Origin: JBFMCC01 sp037445635
GTDB taxonomy: Bacteria; Chloroflexota; Anaerolineae; Anaerolineales; Villigracilaceae
NCBI GenBank assembly: GCA_037445635.1
Contig: JBBIKC010000010.1
Span: forward strand, 12,942 to 76,941
Length of the DNA: 64,000 nucleotides
Reading direction: 5' to 3'
Each line of letters begins with the position of its first letter. Position 1 is the first letter of the stretch. A model generated the notes under the pieces. It was not told the origin of the DNA, did no database searches, and saw nothing but the letters and a program-made list of their open reading frames with translations. The translations under genes and the position numbers were made by a program. Shown in pieces: positions 33,013 to 40,023 of the stretch.

Positions 33013-33678
33013 TTAATCCTCGGCCGCCCTCGCCACTTCGTCCGGTGCAAAGACCACCTCGTCCTTGCCGGTCAACTTCTCCTCCATTTTTTCGATGATC
33101 AACTTCAAATGACCGGGATGCGCCACGAAGTCCAGGTCGTCGCCGGGCACGGTCAGCACGGGACAGAGAGTGAAGCCCGCGATCCAACTCTCGTAGAGCG
33201 AATTGAGGCCTTCCAGATACTCGGCCGAAATGGAACGTTCGTAATCGCGGCCGCGGCTGGCGATGCGGTTGAGCAGGGTGGGTATCGAAGCCCGCAGGTA
33301 AATGACCAGGTCCGGGGGCGGGAGGAAGCGCAGGGTCGTCTCGTAGAGTTCGCGGTAGGTCTGGTAGTCGCGCGGCTGGATGCGTCCCTGCAGGAACAGA
33401 TTCTGGGCGAAGATCTCGGCGTCCTCGTAAACGCTCCGGTCCTGGATCACCGAGGCCGGGCGCTGGGCCAGTTCGTGATGCGCCCTCAAGCGGTGCGTGA
33501 GAAAGAAGACCTGCGAATGGAACGACCAGGCGTTCATGTCGCGGTAAAAATCCGCCAGGTAGGGGTTCTCAGTGACCGGCTCGTAGAACGGCTCCCAGCC
33601 CAGCCTGGCGCACAACTTTCCCACCAGCGTGGACTTTCCCACACCGATGTTGCCTGCCACCGCCACGAACTTTTTCAT
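33013..33678 (-). CDS. Deoxynucleoside kinase, copy 2
   Basis: A 221-aa deoxyadenosine/deoxyguanosine/deoxycytidine kinase-like salvage enzyme. The P-loop is AGNIGVGKST at about residues 8-17, the substrate-binding segment is PVTENPYLADFYRD, and the lid is SRGRDYERSIS. Compared with copy 1 at 28022 the identity looks moderate, so the duplication is old or the copies differ in substrate. A UUCG-loop hairpin separates it from the thiol-oxidoreductase gene upstream. Confidence 0.88.
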   Translation of the reverse strand: MKKFVAVAGNIGVGKSTLVGKLCARLGWEPFYEPVTENPYLADFYRDMNAWSFHSQVFFLTHRLRAHHELAQRPASVIQDRSVYEDAEIFAQNLFLQGRIQPRDYQTYRELYETTLRFLPPPDLVIYLRASIPTLLNRIASRGRDYERSISAEYLEGLNSLYESWIAGFTLCPVLTVPGDDLDFVAHPGHLKLIIEKMEEKLTGKDEVVFAPDEVARAAED

Positions 33679-33699
33679 ACGCGCTCCCGTCAGGTAGAG

Positions 33700-33723
33700 A
33701 GAGACGACCCGAAGGTCGTCTCT
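33700..33723. terminator. Tetraloop hairpin between two minus-strand genes
   Basis: A perfect stem AGAGACGACC / GGTCGTCTCT with loop CGAA on the plus strand and UUCG on the minus-strand transcript. There is no clear U run, so it may be a processing or stability structure for the DsbA-like gene that ends at 33730 and not a full terminator. Confidence 0.65.
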
Positions 33724-33729
33724 GCGTTG

Positions 33730-34473
33730 TCATGGGATCTCACCGGCCAGTTCTCGGTCAATGACACTCTTGAAGACTTCGATGGGCTGTGCGCCAACAA
33801 TCGCCAGGCCGTTGACGAAGAAGGTCGGCGTGGAGCGAATGCCCAGGTTGATGGCAAACTCCATATCCGCCTGGATCGCGTCCGCGTTGGGATTCTCGGC
33901 GAGGCAGGTTTCGAACGCGGCCATGTCCAGTCCCAGTTCGCTGGCGTATTGTTTGTAAGCCTCCTGGCCCAGTTCGTATTTTCCGCTGAACAGCGCGTCA
34001 TGATATGGCCAGTAGGCGTTCTGATCGCCGGCGCACTCGGCTGCGATGGCGGCCGGCATGGCCTCCGGGTGGATCGAGGTCAGCGGCAGATTGCGATAGA
34101 CGAGACGGATCTTGCCCGGATAAGCCGCCATTAATTCATTATAGACCTGTTGGTGCCAGCGGATGCAATATGGGCACTGATAATCGCTGAACTCGACGAT
34201 GACGATCTCCGCGTCTTCCGGACCGATGGCCGGGTAGCCCTCCCAAGGGACATCATAGCGGATGATCTCCGGTGTCGGCGTGGGGACCGGGTTGTCCGCG
34301 GCCGCTGCAGCCTGCGCCGGGACGGCGGCCATCGCACCTCCGCGTCCCCAGGCCATGTAACCGACGAGTACGCCCACGGCGAAAGCCAGCACCACGAGTG
34401 CCGAATAAAAGTGGCTGCGCCTGAATGTAACGAAATCTTCGTCTTGTGTTTGAGGGGGTTCGGATAGTTTCAT
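33730..34473 (-). CDS. Membrane-anchored DsbA-family thiol oxidoreductase
   Basis: A 247-aa protein with an N-terminal anchor helix (about residues 24-41, SALVVLAFAVGVLVGYM), a Pro/Ala-rich spacer and a DsbA/DsbG-type thioredoxin fold. The active site is CPYC in FSDYQCPYCIRWH, and the cis-Pro loop is STPTFFVNG. It would oxidise or isomerise thiols outside the membrane. Start 34473 is the first ATG before the anchor; earlier frames have no ribosome site. It lies at the left end of a gene set devoted to extracytoplasmic thiol and methionine redox chemistry. Confidence 0.88.
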   Translation of the reverse strand: MKLSEPPQTQDEDFVTFRRSHFYSALVVLAFAVGVLVGYMAWGRGGAMAAVPAQAAAAADNPVPTPTPEIIRYDVPWEGYPAIGPEDAEIVIVEFSDYQCPYCIRWHQQVYNELMAAYPGKIRLVYRNLPLTSIHPEAMPAAIAAECAGDQNAYWPYHDALFSGKYELGQEAYKQYASELGLDMAAFETCLAENPNADAIQADMEFAINLGIRSTPTFFVNGLAIVGAQPIEVFKSVIDRELAGEIP

Positions 34474-34553
34474 GTGGCGGATTATATCAGAGGAAGAATC
34501 CGAAAGTGCACCCTTTTGTACCGGCGGGCGTATACTTACATCGGAGGAACACC

Positions 34554-34781
34554 ATGTCAACCGAACATAAACGTCGTATCCCCTGGTATGCCTGGCCGTT
34601 CGTGGCGTTGTGGAAACTCATCGTCGGCATCGTCGCGGTGACCGGGCGGCTGGTGGCGGTGGCCCTCGGCCTGGTGCTTATGCTGGCCGGCATCCTCGTC
34701 AGCCTGACCGTTGTCGGTGCGATTGTGGGCATTCCGCTGGCCATCGTGGGTTTCTTACTGGTCTTGCGCGGACTGTTTTAG
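34554..34781 (+). CDS. Small membrane protein, unknown
   Basis: A 75-aa protein with a charged N-terminus (MSTEHKRRIPWYAWP) and two membrane helices that are rich in Val, Leu and Gly. GGAGG lies seven bases before the ATG. No family is recognised. It stands alone on the plus strand between two minus-strand redox genes and converges on msrQ, from which it is separated by a GCCGCCTC/GAGGCGGC hairpin (34787-34804). Confidence 0.7.
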   Translation: MSTEHKRRIPWYAWPFVALWKLIVGIVAVTGRLVAVALGLVLMLAGILVSLTVVGAIVGIPLAIVGFLLVLRGLF

Positions 34782-34792
34782 GCCGCGCCGCC

Positions 34793-35455
34793 TCAGGAGG
34801 CGGCTATCCCGCGTCGAAACGGGAGCCTCAGCCGGGTCCAGAGCGAGGCGAGGGCGCGGCGCACCGGCGGGATTCGCAGAATCAGCAGTATCGTCAATAC
34901 CAGCGCATACAACAACGGTCTTCCAATGTCACCCGACAATCCAAAGAGCGAGCCTTTCTTCGCCCACGCGTAGTGCAGTACGGCCAGCGGGGCGGTGAAG
35001 TAGATCGTAGTGTGCAGGCGTTTCCAGTTCCGCCCGAGGCGGACTTTCCATATATCGAAAGAGGTGATCGCCAGCGGGATGAGCATCAGAAAGGACGTCA
35101 CGCCGACCAGCATGTACGGTTTCTCGATGATGGTCTGCACGATGAGGCTCCACGCGAGACCGTAGTCGAGGTCCACGAAAATGAGCACGTGAATCGCCGC
35201 GTAGAGGAAGGAATACAAGCCGAGGGCGCGGCGGCGCTTGAGCGGTTCCTTCCAGCCGAAGACGGTGTTGAGCGGCGATGCGGTCAGCGAGAGGAGGAGC
35301 AATGTGATGGCCGCGCGCCCGGTGCGTTGCTGCATGTCCTGAATCGGATTGGCGGACAGGTTGTCGGTGAGCAGATCGAAGAGGAGGCGCGCCAGAGGAT
35401 ACAACGCGCCGAGGTGCATGACGATTTGGAGGGGGGTGTAGCGAGGTTTTTTCAT
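34793..35455 (-). CDS. msrQ: MsrQ, haem-binding membrane subunit of methionine sulfoxide reductase
   Basis: A 220-aa membrane protein of the ferric-reductase-like transmembrane family, MsrQ branch. It has six helices. The sequences LYSFLYAAIHVLIFVDLDYG, KRLHTTIYFTAPLAVLHYAW and TGRAAITLLLLSLTASPL match MsrQ, with His residues placed for haem. It passes electrons from a quinone or flavin source to MsrP, which reduces oxidised methionine in exposed proteins. The msrP gene lies upstream on the same strand but is separated by 213 bases that contain a 124-bp mobile element, so the operon was interrupted in non-coding DNA. Confidence 0.9.
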   Translation of the reverse strand: MKKPRYTPLQIVMHLGALYPLARLLFDLLTDNLSANPIQDMQQRTGRAAITLLLLSLTASPLNTVFGWKEPLKRRRALGLYSFLYAAIHVLIFVDLDYGLAWSLIVQTIIEKPYMLVGVTSFLMLIPLAITSFDIWKVRLGRNWKRLHTTIYFTAPLAVLHYAWAKKGSLFGLSGDIGRPLLYALVLTILLILRIPPVRRALASLWTRLRLPFRRGIAAS

Positions 35456-35547
35456 TTGTGATCCGGTAGGGGCACATCGGCGCTTCGTCTGCGGTCTTCG
35501 CTCCGCTCACATCGCCCCGATTTCCTTCGGGAGCGCGATAATTGTGT

Positions 35548-35671
35548 TAGGGTCTGTATGCAAAATACTTTTGAAGGTGGTCGAGTAGGCGGCGGGGTTT
35601 CGGTACGCCCTTACGGGCTACTCGACCGCCGCCGTATCGAGACCACAGACTGAATTTGCATACACACCCTA
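35548..35671. mobile_element. 124-bp TA-target MITE, copy 1
   Basis: Terminal inverted repeats TAGGGTCTGTATGCAAA and TTTGCATACACACCCTA (one mismatch), with a TA at each end as in the Tc1-mariner/IS630 type. A 97 per cent identical copy (four differences) lies at 40690-40813. The right end supplies the stop codon (TAG) of msrP: the gene ends within the last bases of the element. Confidence 0.88.
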
Positions 35672-36619
35672 GTAATTCTTTCTCAAATCCATGCCTTCGT
35701 ACAGATACGCGACCTGTTCCGCGTAGCCGTTGAACATCAATGTTGGGCGGCGTCCCAGTTCGCCGATGCGGCGCTCGGAGGCCTGCGACCAGCGCGGGTG
35801 CGGGACTTCGGGATTTACATTGGAATAGAAACCGTATTCGTTCGGCGCGGTCGTGTTCCACAGTGTGGACGGCTGTTCGGCGACCAGTTCGATGCGCACG
35901 ATGCCCTTGATGGATTTGAAACCGTACTTCCACGGCACGACCAGTCGAATCGGTGCGCCGTTCTGGTTGGGCAATGGCTCGCCATACAGGCCGGTGGCGA
36001 GAATCACCAGATCATTCATGGCCTCGTCGAGGCGCAGGCCTTCCTGATACGGCCAGGGAAAGAAACCGTTGATCTGCCCGGGCATCTGCTTGCGGTCGAG
36101 GACGGCCTCGAAGCGGACAAATTTCGCATCCGAGGTCGGCTCGACCTCTTTCAGCAGACTGGCCAGTGGGAAACCCATCCACGGGATGACCATGCTCCAG
36201 GCCTCCACACAGCGCAGGCGATAGATGCGCTCCTCCTGCGGAAACTTTTTCAGCAAATCTTCGATTGCATAAGTCTTCGGATTATTTACAAAGCCGCTGA
36301 CCTCCACCGCCCAGGGGCTGGTCTTGAAATTCTGAGAGAGCGGAGCTACACCCTGCTTGTCGGTGGTGAATTCGTAGTAGTTGTTGTAATTGGTGATGTC
36401 TTCATATGTGTTGACCGGATCGCCGAGTTCGTCGGTGCGGCCGTCGGCGGCGGGAATGTTCGCGGCAGGCGTCACTGCCGCTTGTGGGGTGCAGGCGGCC
36501 AGCAACGCGCCCATGCCCGCGAAGCCGGCGGCTTTCATGAAGTCGCGGCGGGAGAGATACAATTCTTTGGGCGTTATTTCGGAAGAGAGCACAGGCACAG
36601 ATTTGTATTTGCTATCCAT
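35669..36619 (-). CDS. msrP: MsrP, molybdopterin methionine sulfoxide reductase
   Basis: A 316-aa molybdopterin oxidoreductase of the SUOX fold (YedY/MsrP). It reduces both R and S methionine sulfoxide in exported proteins. A Tat signal has SRRDFMK at residues 23-29, and LLAAC (Cys43) fits a Tat lipoprotein. The Mo-coordinating Cys is in YRLRCVEAWSMVIPW. The C-terminal PLPNQNGAPIRLVVPWKYGFK is family-typical. An AGGAG site precedes the ATG. The TAG stop is given by the terminal bases of the MITE at 35548-35671, which must have inserted at or very near the original end. Confidence 0.92.
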   Translation of the reverse strand: MDSKYKSVPVLSSEITPKELYLSRRDFMKAAGFAGMGALLAACTPQAAVTPAANIPAADGRTDELGDPVNTYEDITNYNNYYEFTTDKQGVAPLSQNFKTSPWAVEVSGFVNNPKTYAIEDLLKKFPQEERIYRLRCVEAWSMVIPWMGFPLASLLKEVEPTSDAKFVRFEAVLDRKQMPGQINGFFPWPYQEGLRLDEAMNDLVILATGLYGEPLPNQNGAPIRLVVPWKYGFKSIKGIVRIELVAEQPSTLWNTTAPNEYGFYSNVNPEVPHPRWSQASERRIGELGRRPTLMFNGYAEQVAYLYEGMDLRKNY

Positions 36620-36647
36620 GATTTACTCCTAAATAATTTGGTTCCTG

Positions 36648-37214
36648 CTACGGATATTGTTCCGCCAGCAATGCCTGGATGGCGGCCTCAGTCTCCTTAT
36701 AAGCGCCTTCGCCGATGTGACGATAGCGCAGGCGGCCCTGCTTGTCAATCAAATAAAGCGTCGGCCAGTAATGGTTGTTGTAAGCGCGCCACATCGCGCC
36801 GTCGTTATCCTGTGCTACAACGTATTCGATTTCAAAACGTTCAATCGCATCCTTCAGATTGTCGAGGTCGGCCTCGTAATCGAACTCGGGATAATGGTTG
36901 CCGATGATGACGAGTCCCTGGCCGCGGTATTTCTCATCCCATTCCCTCAACGAGGGAATCACATGCTGGCAATTGATTCAGCCAAAGGTCCACATGTCCA
37001 CGGCCACCACCTTGCCGCGCAGATCGGCGAGGGTCAGCGGTCCGTCGGTATTGAGCCAGACTGTGTTGGTGAATTCGGGCGCGAGCCCATAATCGGGCAG
37101 GTCGGGAGAGGACATCTCAGCGTTCAATCCTGTGGCTGGGGATGATGCGACCGGCGCGCAGGCCGCCAATCCGCACAATAAGAACATCAACCATCGTTTC
37201 AAGTCTGGCTTCAT
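36648..37214 (-). CDS. Predicted selenoprotein: thioredoxin-fold lipoprotein with U-x-x-C active site
   Basis: A 188-codon reading with one in-frame TGA at 36978-36980 (codon 79). The signal peptide ends in LAAC (Cys19). The motif reads WTFG-[TGA]-INC-QHVIPSLREW. In the TlpA/DipZ-like thioredoxin family this position is Cys in W-T-x-x-C-I-N-C, so TGA replaces exactly the nucleophilic first Cys. After it the protein continues without break: GLVIIGNHYPEFDYE, WRAYNNHYWPTLYLID and RYRHIGEGAY are all conserved family features. The two halves are in the same frame. A stem-loop just downstream is of SECIS form. Selenocysteine would give a strong reductant for a lipid-anchored thiol or peroxide enzyme. 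The selenocysteine machinery genes are outside the window. A nonsense change or sequencing error is the alternative. Confidence 0.8.
36941..36959 (-). promoter_or_regulatory. Candidate bacterial SECIS hairpin
   Basis: On the minus-strand mRNA, AUUCCCUC pairs perfectly with GAGGGAAU (8 bp) across a GUU loop. The loop G is about 27 bases after the UGA. Bacterial SECIS elements have their apical loop, with a G at its start, 16-37 bases from the UGA. The match in distance and loop is good. It lies within the coding sequence, as bacterial SECIS elements do. Confidence 0.65.
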
Positions 37215-37239
37215 GATGGTTCGATTGTAAGAAAACTTC

Positions 37240-37255
37240 CTTACGGAAATCTTAC
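37240..37255. promoter_or_regulatory. Direct repeat CTTAC-N6-CTTAC upstream of the selenoprotein gene
   Basis: Two CTTAC half-sites with an 11-bp period, as bound by OmpR/PhoB-type regulators, in the 59-bp gap before the selenoprotein gene (minus strand). A related CTTACGGTTTTCTGAA lies on the minus strand in the regulator's own promoter region near 39275. Confidence 0.45.
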
Positions 37256-37273
37256 AGGAGAGTGATAAGAAGG

Positions 37274-38494
37274 TTAATCTTTGGGAAGGGTGAAGATGAA
37301 ACGTGTGCCCTGGCCCGGCGCGCTTTCTACGCGGATCTCGCCCCCGTGTGCGCGCACGATTCCCTGCGCGATGGCCAGGCCGAGACCCGATCCGCCGGTG
37401 GCGCGGCTGCGGGACTTCTCACTTCGATAGAAGCGCTCGAAGACGCGCGGCAGGTCCTCACTGCGGATGCCCTCGCCGCTGTCGCGCACGGTCACTTCGA
37501 CGTTCGAGCCTGTCCGCCGCGCCCGCACCTCGACTTCGCCCCCGGGCGGCGTGTGCCGCAGCGCATTGCCGATCAGGTTGTTCAGCACGCGGCCGATGCG
37601 CTGGGTGTCCATGCGGACGGGGTCCGCGCCCGGGTCCACGGACCCGCTCAAAGTCACGCCCTGACGCGCCGCCAGTTCGGAGAAACTTTCGAGCGTGTCC
37701 GAGACCAGGTCCGCGAGCGAGGCGTCGGCGCGGTTGAGGGGCAGTCCGCCCGCGTCGAGTTGCGCCATTTGAAAGAGGTCGTCGATCAACAGCGAGAGCG
37801 ATTGGATTTCGCGCCGCGCCGTCTTGTGATAGCGCTCAGCCATTTCGGGGTCTTCCACCACGCCGTCCGAGAGTGCCTCGAGGATGGCGCGGATGGACGC
37901 CAGCGGGGTTTGCAGGTCGTGGCTGGCCCAGGCGATCAGGTCGGTGCGCAGGCGTTCGAGTTCGCGCTGTTTCTCGTCGCTGGCCTGCAATTGCGTTGCC
38001 ATCTGGTTGAAGGCTGCGGCCAGCGCGGCAACTTCGTCGCGCCCGCCGATGGCAACGCGCGTGGACAGGTCGCCGCGCGCCAGCGAGTCGGCCGCGTACT
38101 TCAGTTGTCCGATTCGATCCGTCAGTGTGCTCGACAAGAAATACCCGAGCGCCATGGCCATGCCGCCTGCAAAAACCAACAAGACAATCGCGAGCAACAA
38201 GTCGTGCTGGCTGGCGAACATCATCTGCGCGCTGAACCAGACGTTGAAAAAGGTCAGCGTGCTGGAAATGGCATAGCCGATCAAAAGAGTCCAGCGCAGG
38301 GTGGGAGACTTGGTGAGCCAGCCGAGGCGATAGGCCGCGTAACCCACCGCGCTGGAGACCAGCGCGGTGACGAGCAGGAAGAGCGTCATCAGGCGCAGTT
38401 CTTCCAGCGGCGGACTCATGAGCAGGACGAAGACTCCCAGAGTCACCGCGAGAATTGCAAACACGCCGATAAGGTAGCGAAAGATCGGTTTCAT
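37274..38494 (-). CDS. Sensor histidine kinase
   Basis: A 406-aa membrane histidine kinase with four N-terminal helices (within residues 1-120), a HAMP linker, a HisKA domain with phospho-acceptor His192 in ASHDLQTPLASIR, and a HATPase domain with N, G1 and G2 boxes (NLIGNALRHTPPGG, DSGEGI, GGSGLGLAIAQGI). It has no large extracellular sensor loop, so it may sense membrane redox state or a lipoprotein partner. The start overlaps the end of the response regulator gene by four bases. It lies directly upstream of the selenoprotein and msrP genes on the same strand. Confidence 0.9.
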   Translation of the reverse strand: MKPIFRYLIGVFAILAVTLGVFVLLMSPPLEELRLMTLFLLVTALVSSAVGYAAYRLGWLTKSPTLRWTLLIGYAISSTLTFFNVWFSAQMMFASQHDLLLAIVLLVFAGGMAMALGYFLSSTLTDRIGQLKYAADSLARGDLSTRVAIGGRDEVAALAAAFNQMATQLQASDEKQRELERLRTDLIAWASHDLQTPLASIRAILEALSDGVVEDPEMAERYHKTARREIQSLSLLIDDLFQMAQLDAGGLPLNRADASLADLVSDTLESFSELAARQGVTLSGSVDPGADPVRMDTQRIGRVLNNLIGNALRHTPPGGEVEVRARRTGSNVEVTVRDSGEGIRSEDLPRVFERFYRSEKSRSRATGGSGLGLAIAQGIVRAHGGEIRVESAPGQGTRFIFTLPKD

Positions 38495-39183
38495 GGTTCG
38501 AATTTGTAACCCACGCCCCAGACCGTGAGCAGGCGGACAGGATTGGACGGGTCGGCCTCGATCTTTTCGCGCAGGCGGCGCACATGCACGGTCACCGTGC
38601 CGGGGTCAATGTATTCCGCGCCGCCCCAGATTCGTTCCAGCAACTGGTCGCGGGTGAAGACCTGGCGCGGGTGGCGCGCCAGGTAATACAGCATATCGAA
38701 CTCCTTGGCAGTGAGACTGACTTCCTGTCCGCTGCGCGCCGCGAGGCGCGTGACGGGATCAATGGTCAGGTCCCCATAAGACAGCGGACGTTCGCCCTCG
38801 CTTCCCGCGGACGATTTGTCGGCGCGGCGCAAAACGGCGCGCACGCGGCTGACGAGTTCCTGCGGGCTGAACGGCTTGACCACGTAATCGTCCGCGCCCA
38901 TCTCCAGCCCGGCGATGCGGTCCGCTTCCTCGCGCCGCGAGGTGACCATGATGATGGGCACGTCGCTTCGGTCGCGCAGCCAGCGCGTGATGGCGAGGCC
39001 GTCCACTTCGGGGAGCATCAGGTCGAGGATGACCAGGTCGGGCATGTGGCGCTCGAGCAGGGTCATGGCGGCGCGGCCATCGGACGCGGCCAGGGTCTGG
39101 TAGCCGGCGCGCTTGAGATACAACCCGACGACCTCCGCAATGCTGGGTTCGTCTTCCACGATGAGGATCAGTTTTTCGCCCAT
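38491..39183 (-). CDS. OmpR/PhoB-family response regulator
   Basis: A 230-aa response regulator. The receiver domain has phospho-acceptor Asp54 in LVILDLMLPEVDG, acidic pocket residues EDE near position 10, and the conserved Lys in YVVKPFSP. The C-terminal winged helix ends VHVRRLREKIEADPSNP and LLTVWGVGYKFEP. It binds direct repeats with an 11-bp period in this family. Such repeats are seen before the selenoprotein gene and in the divergent region before the TlpA-like gene. By position it is the analogue of HprR (YedW), which controls msrPQ in E. coli. Confidence 0.92.
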   Translation of the reverse strand: MGEKLILIVEDEPSIAEVVGLYLKRAGYQTLAASDGRAAMTLLERHMPDLVILDLMLPEVDGLAITRWLRDRSDVPIIMVTSRREEADRIAGLEMGADDYVVKPFSPQELVSRVRAVLRRADKSSAGSEGERPLSYGDLTIDPVTRLAARSGQEVSLTAKEFDMLYYLARHPRQVFTRDQLLERIWGGAEYIDPGTVTVHVRRLREKIEADPSNPVRLLTVWGVGYKFEP

Positions 39184-39230
39184 GTGAGTCCGATGATACT
39201 CGATTCTATAACAGGCATGTGTGCACGATG

Positions 39231-39290
39231 CTTAAGGATTTCTTACAAGAACGCGGTGTTGTTCAGAAAACCGTAAGGATTTGACAGGGG
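39231..39290. promoter_or_regulatory. Divergent control region with TAAGGATTT repeats
   Basis: Between the regulator gene (minus) and the TlpA-like gene (plus) are CTTAAGGATTTCTTAC (from 39231) and CGTAAGGATTTGACA (to 39286). Both contain TAAGGATTT. A TTGACA lies at 39281. The same TTAAGGATTT occurs at 41352, upstream of the second pilin gene. These are candidate sites for the response regulator. Confidence 0.45.
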
Positions 39291-39338
39291 TCTCTTAATG
39301 CCTTGCAACTATCATGGGCGCAATCAAAAGGAGAACCC

Positions 39339-40004
39339 ATGAAAACGCGTTTCGTATTCTTGCATCTTTTCGTTCTGCTTTCGTTCGTACTCACCGCCTG
39401 CGGCGGGACTGTCACGCCGGACGCCATGATGGACAAACCAACCGAGGATGCCATGATGGATAAAGGCACGGCCACGCCGGAGGCGATGATGCCGCACGAT
39501 ACGCCCACCACGGACGCAATGGCGCAACCGACCGAGGGCGCGATGATGGAATCCCCGGCCTGGTTCTCGGTCCAGTTCACGGACGCCGCCAGCGGGCAGG
39601 TCTTCAGCATCAACGACTTCAAAGGCAAAGTGATTTTGGTCGAGACCATGGCAGTGTGGTGTTCCAGCTGTCGCCGCCAGCAGGAGCAGATTCTGTCCCT
39701 GCACGGATTGCTGGGCGAACGCGACGATTTCGTCAGCGTGAGCCTTGACATTGACCCGAACGAGGACGCCGCATACCTGTCCGCGTATGTGCAGTCTGTC
39801 CCGTTCGACTGGTTGTACGCAGTGGCCCCGGCCGAAGTCTCGCGCGAGATCGCCCAACTGTATGGCGACCAGTTTCTGAATCCGCCCTCCACGCCGATTC
39901 TGGTTGTTGACCGTCACGGCGCGGCGCACCCGCTTCCCTTTGGCATCAAGTCCGCCGAGGATTTGATGCAGGCCATTCAACCGTACCTGGACGAGAGCAT
40001 GTAG
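39339..40004 (+). CDS. TlpA-like thioredoxin-fold lipoprotein with Met-rich linker
   Basis: A 221-aa lipoprotein: the lipobox is VLTAC (Cys21). Residues about 27-70 form a Met/Asp/Thr-rich spacer with five DAM/EAM/GAM-type repeats. The thioredoxin domain has active site WCSSC (Cys108/Cys111) and cis-Pro loop NPPSTPILVVD. AAAGGAG precedes the ATG. CcdA is encoded next and would supply electrons from cytoplasmic thioredoxin. The Met-rich spacer could bind copper(I) or act as a scavenger of oxidants, both inferred. It is divergent from the two-component system. Confidence 0.88.
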   Translation: MKTRFVFLHLFVLLSFVLTACGGTVTPDAMMDKPTEDAMMDKGTATPEAMMPHDTPTTDAMAQPTEGAMMESPAWFSVQFTDAASGQVFSINDFKGKVILVETMAVWCSSCRRQQEQILSLHGLLGERDDFVSVSLDIDPNEDAAYLSAYVQSVPFDWLYAVAPAEVSREIAQLYGDQFLNPPSTPILVVDRHGAAHPLPFGIKSAEDLMQAIQPYLDESM

Positions 40005-40023
40005 ATCGAAACAGCCGAAAATC

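Noticed and set aside
36648..37214. Two separate genes: a 78-aa lipoprotein and a 104-aa thioredoxin piece starting at GTG 36962
   Set aside because: Both pieces are in one frame, neither has a full fold, the second has no ribosome site or export signal, and the active-site motif spans the TGA exactly.
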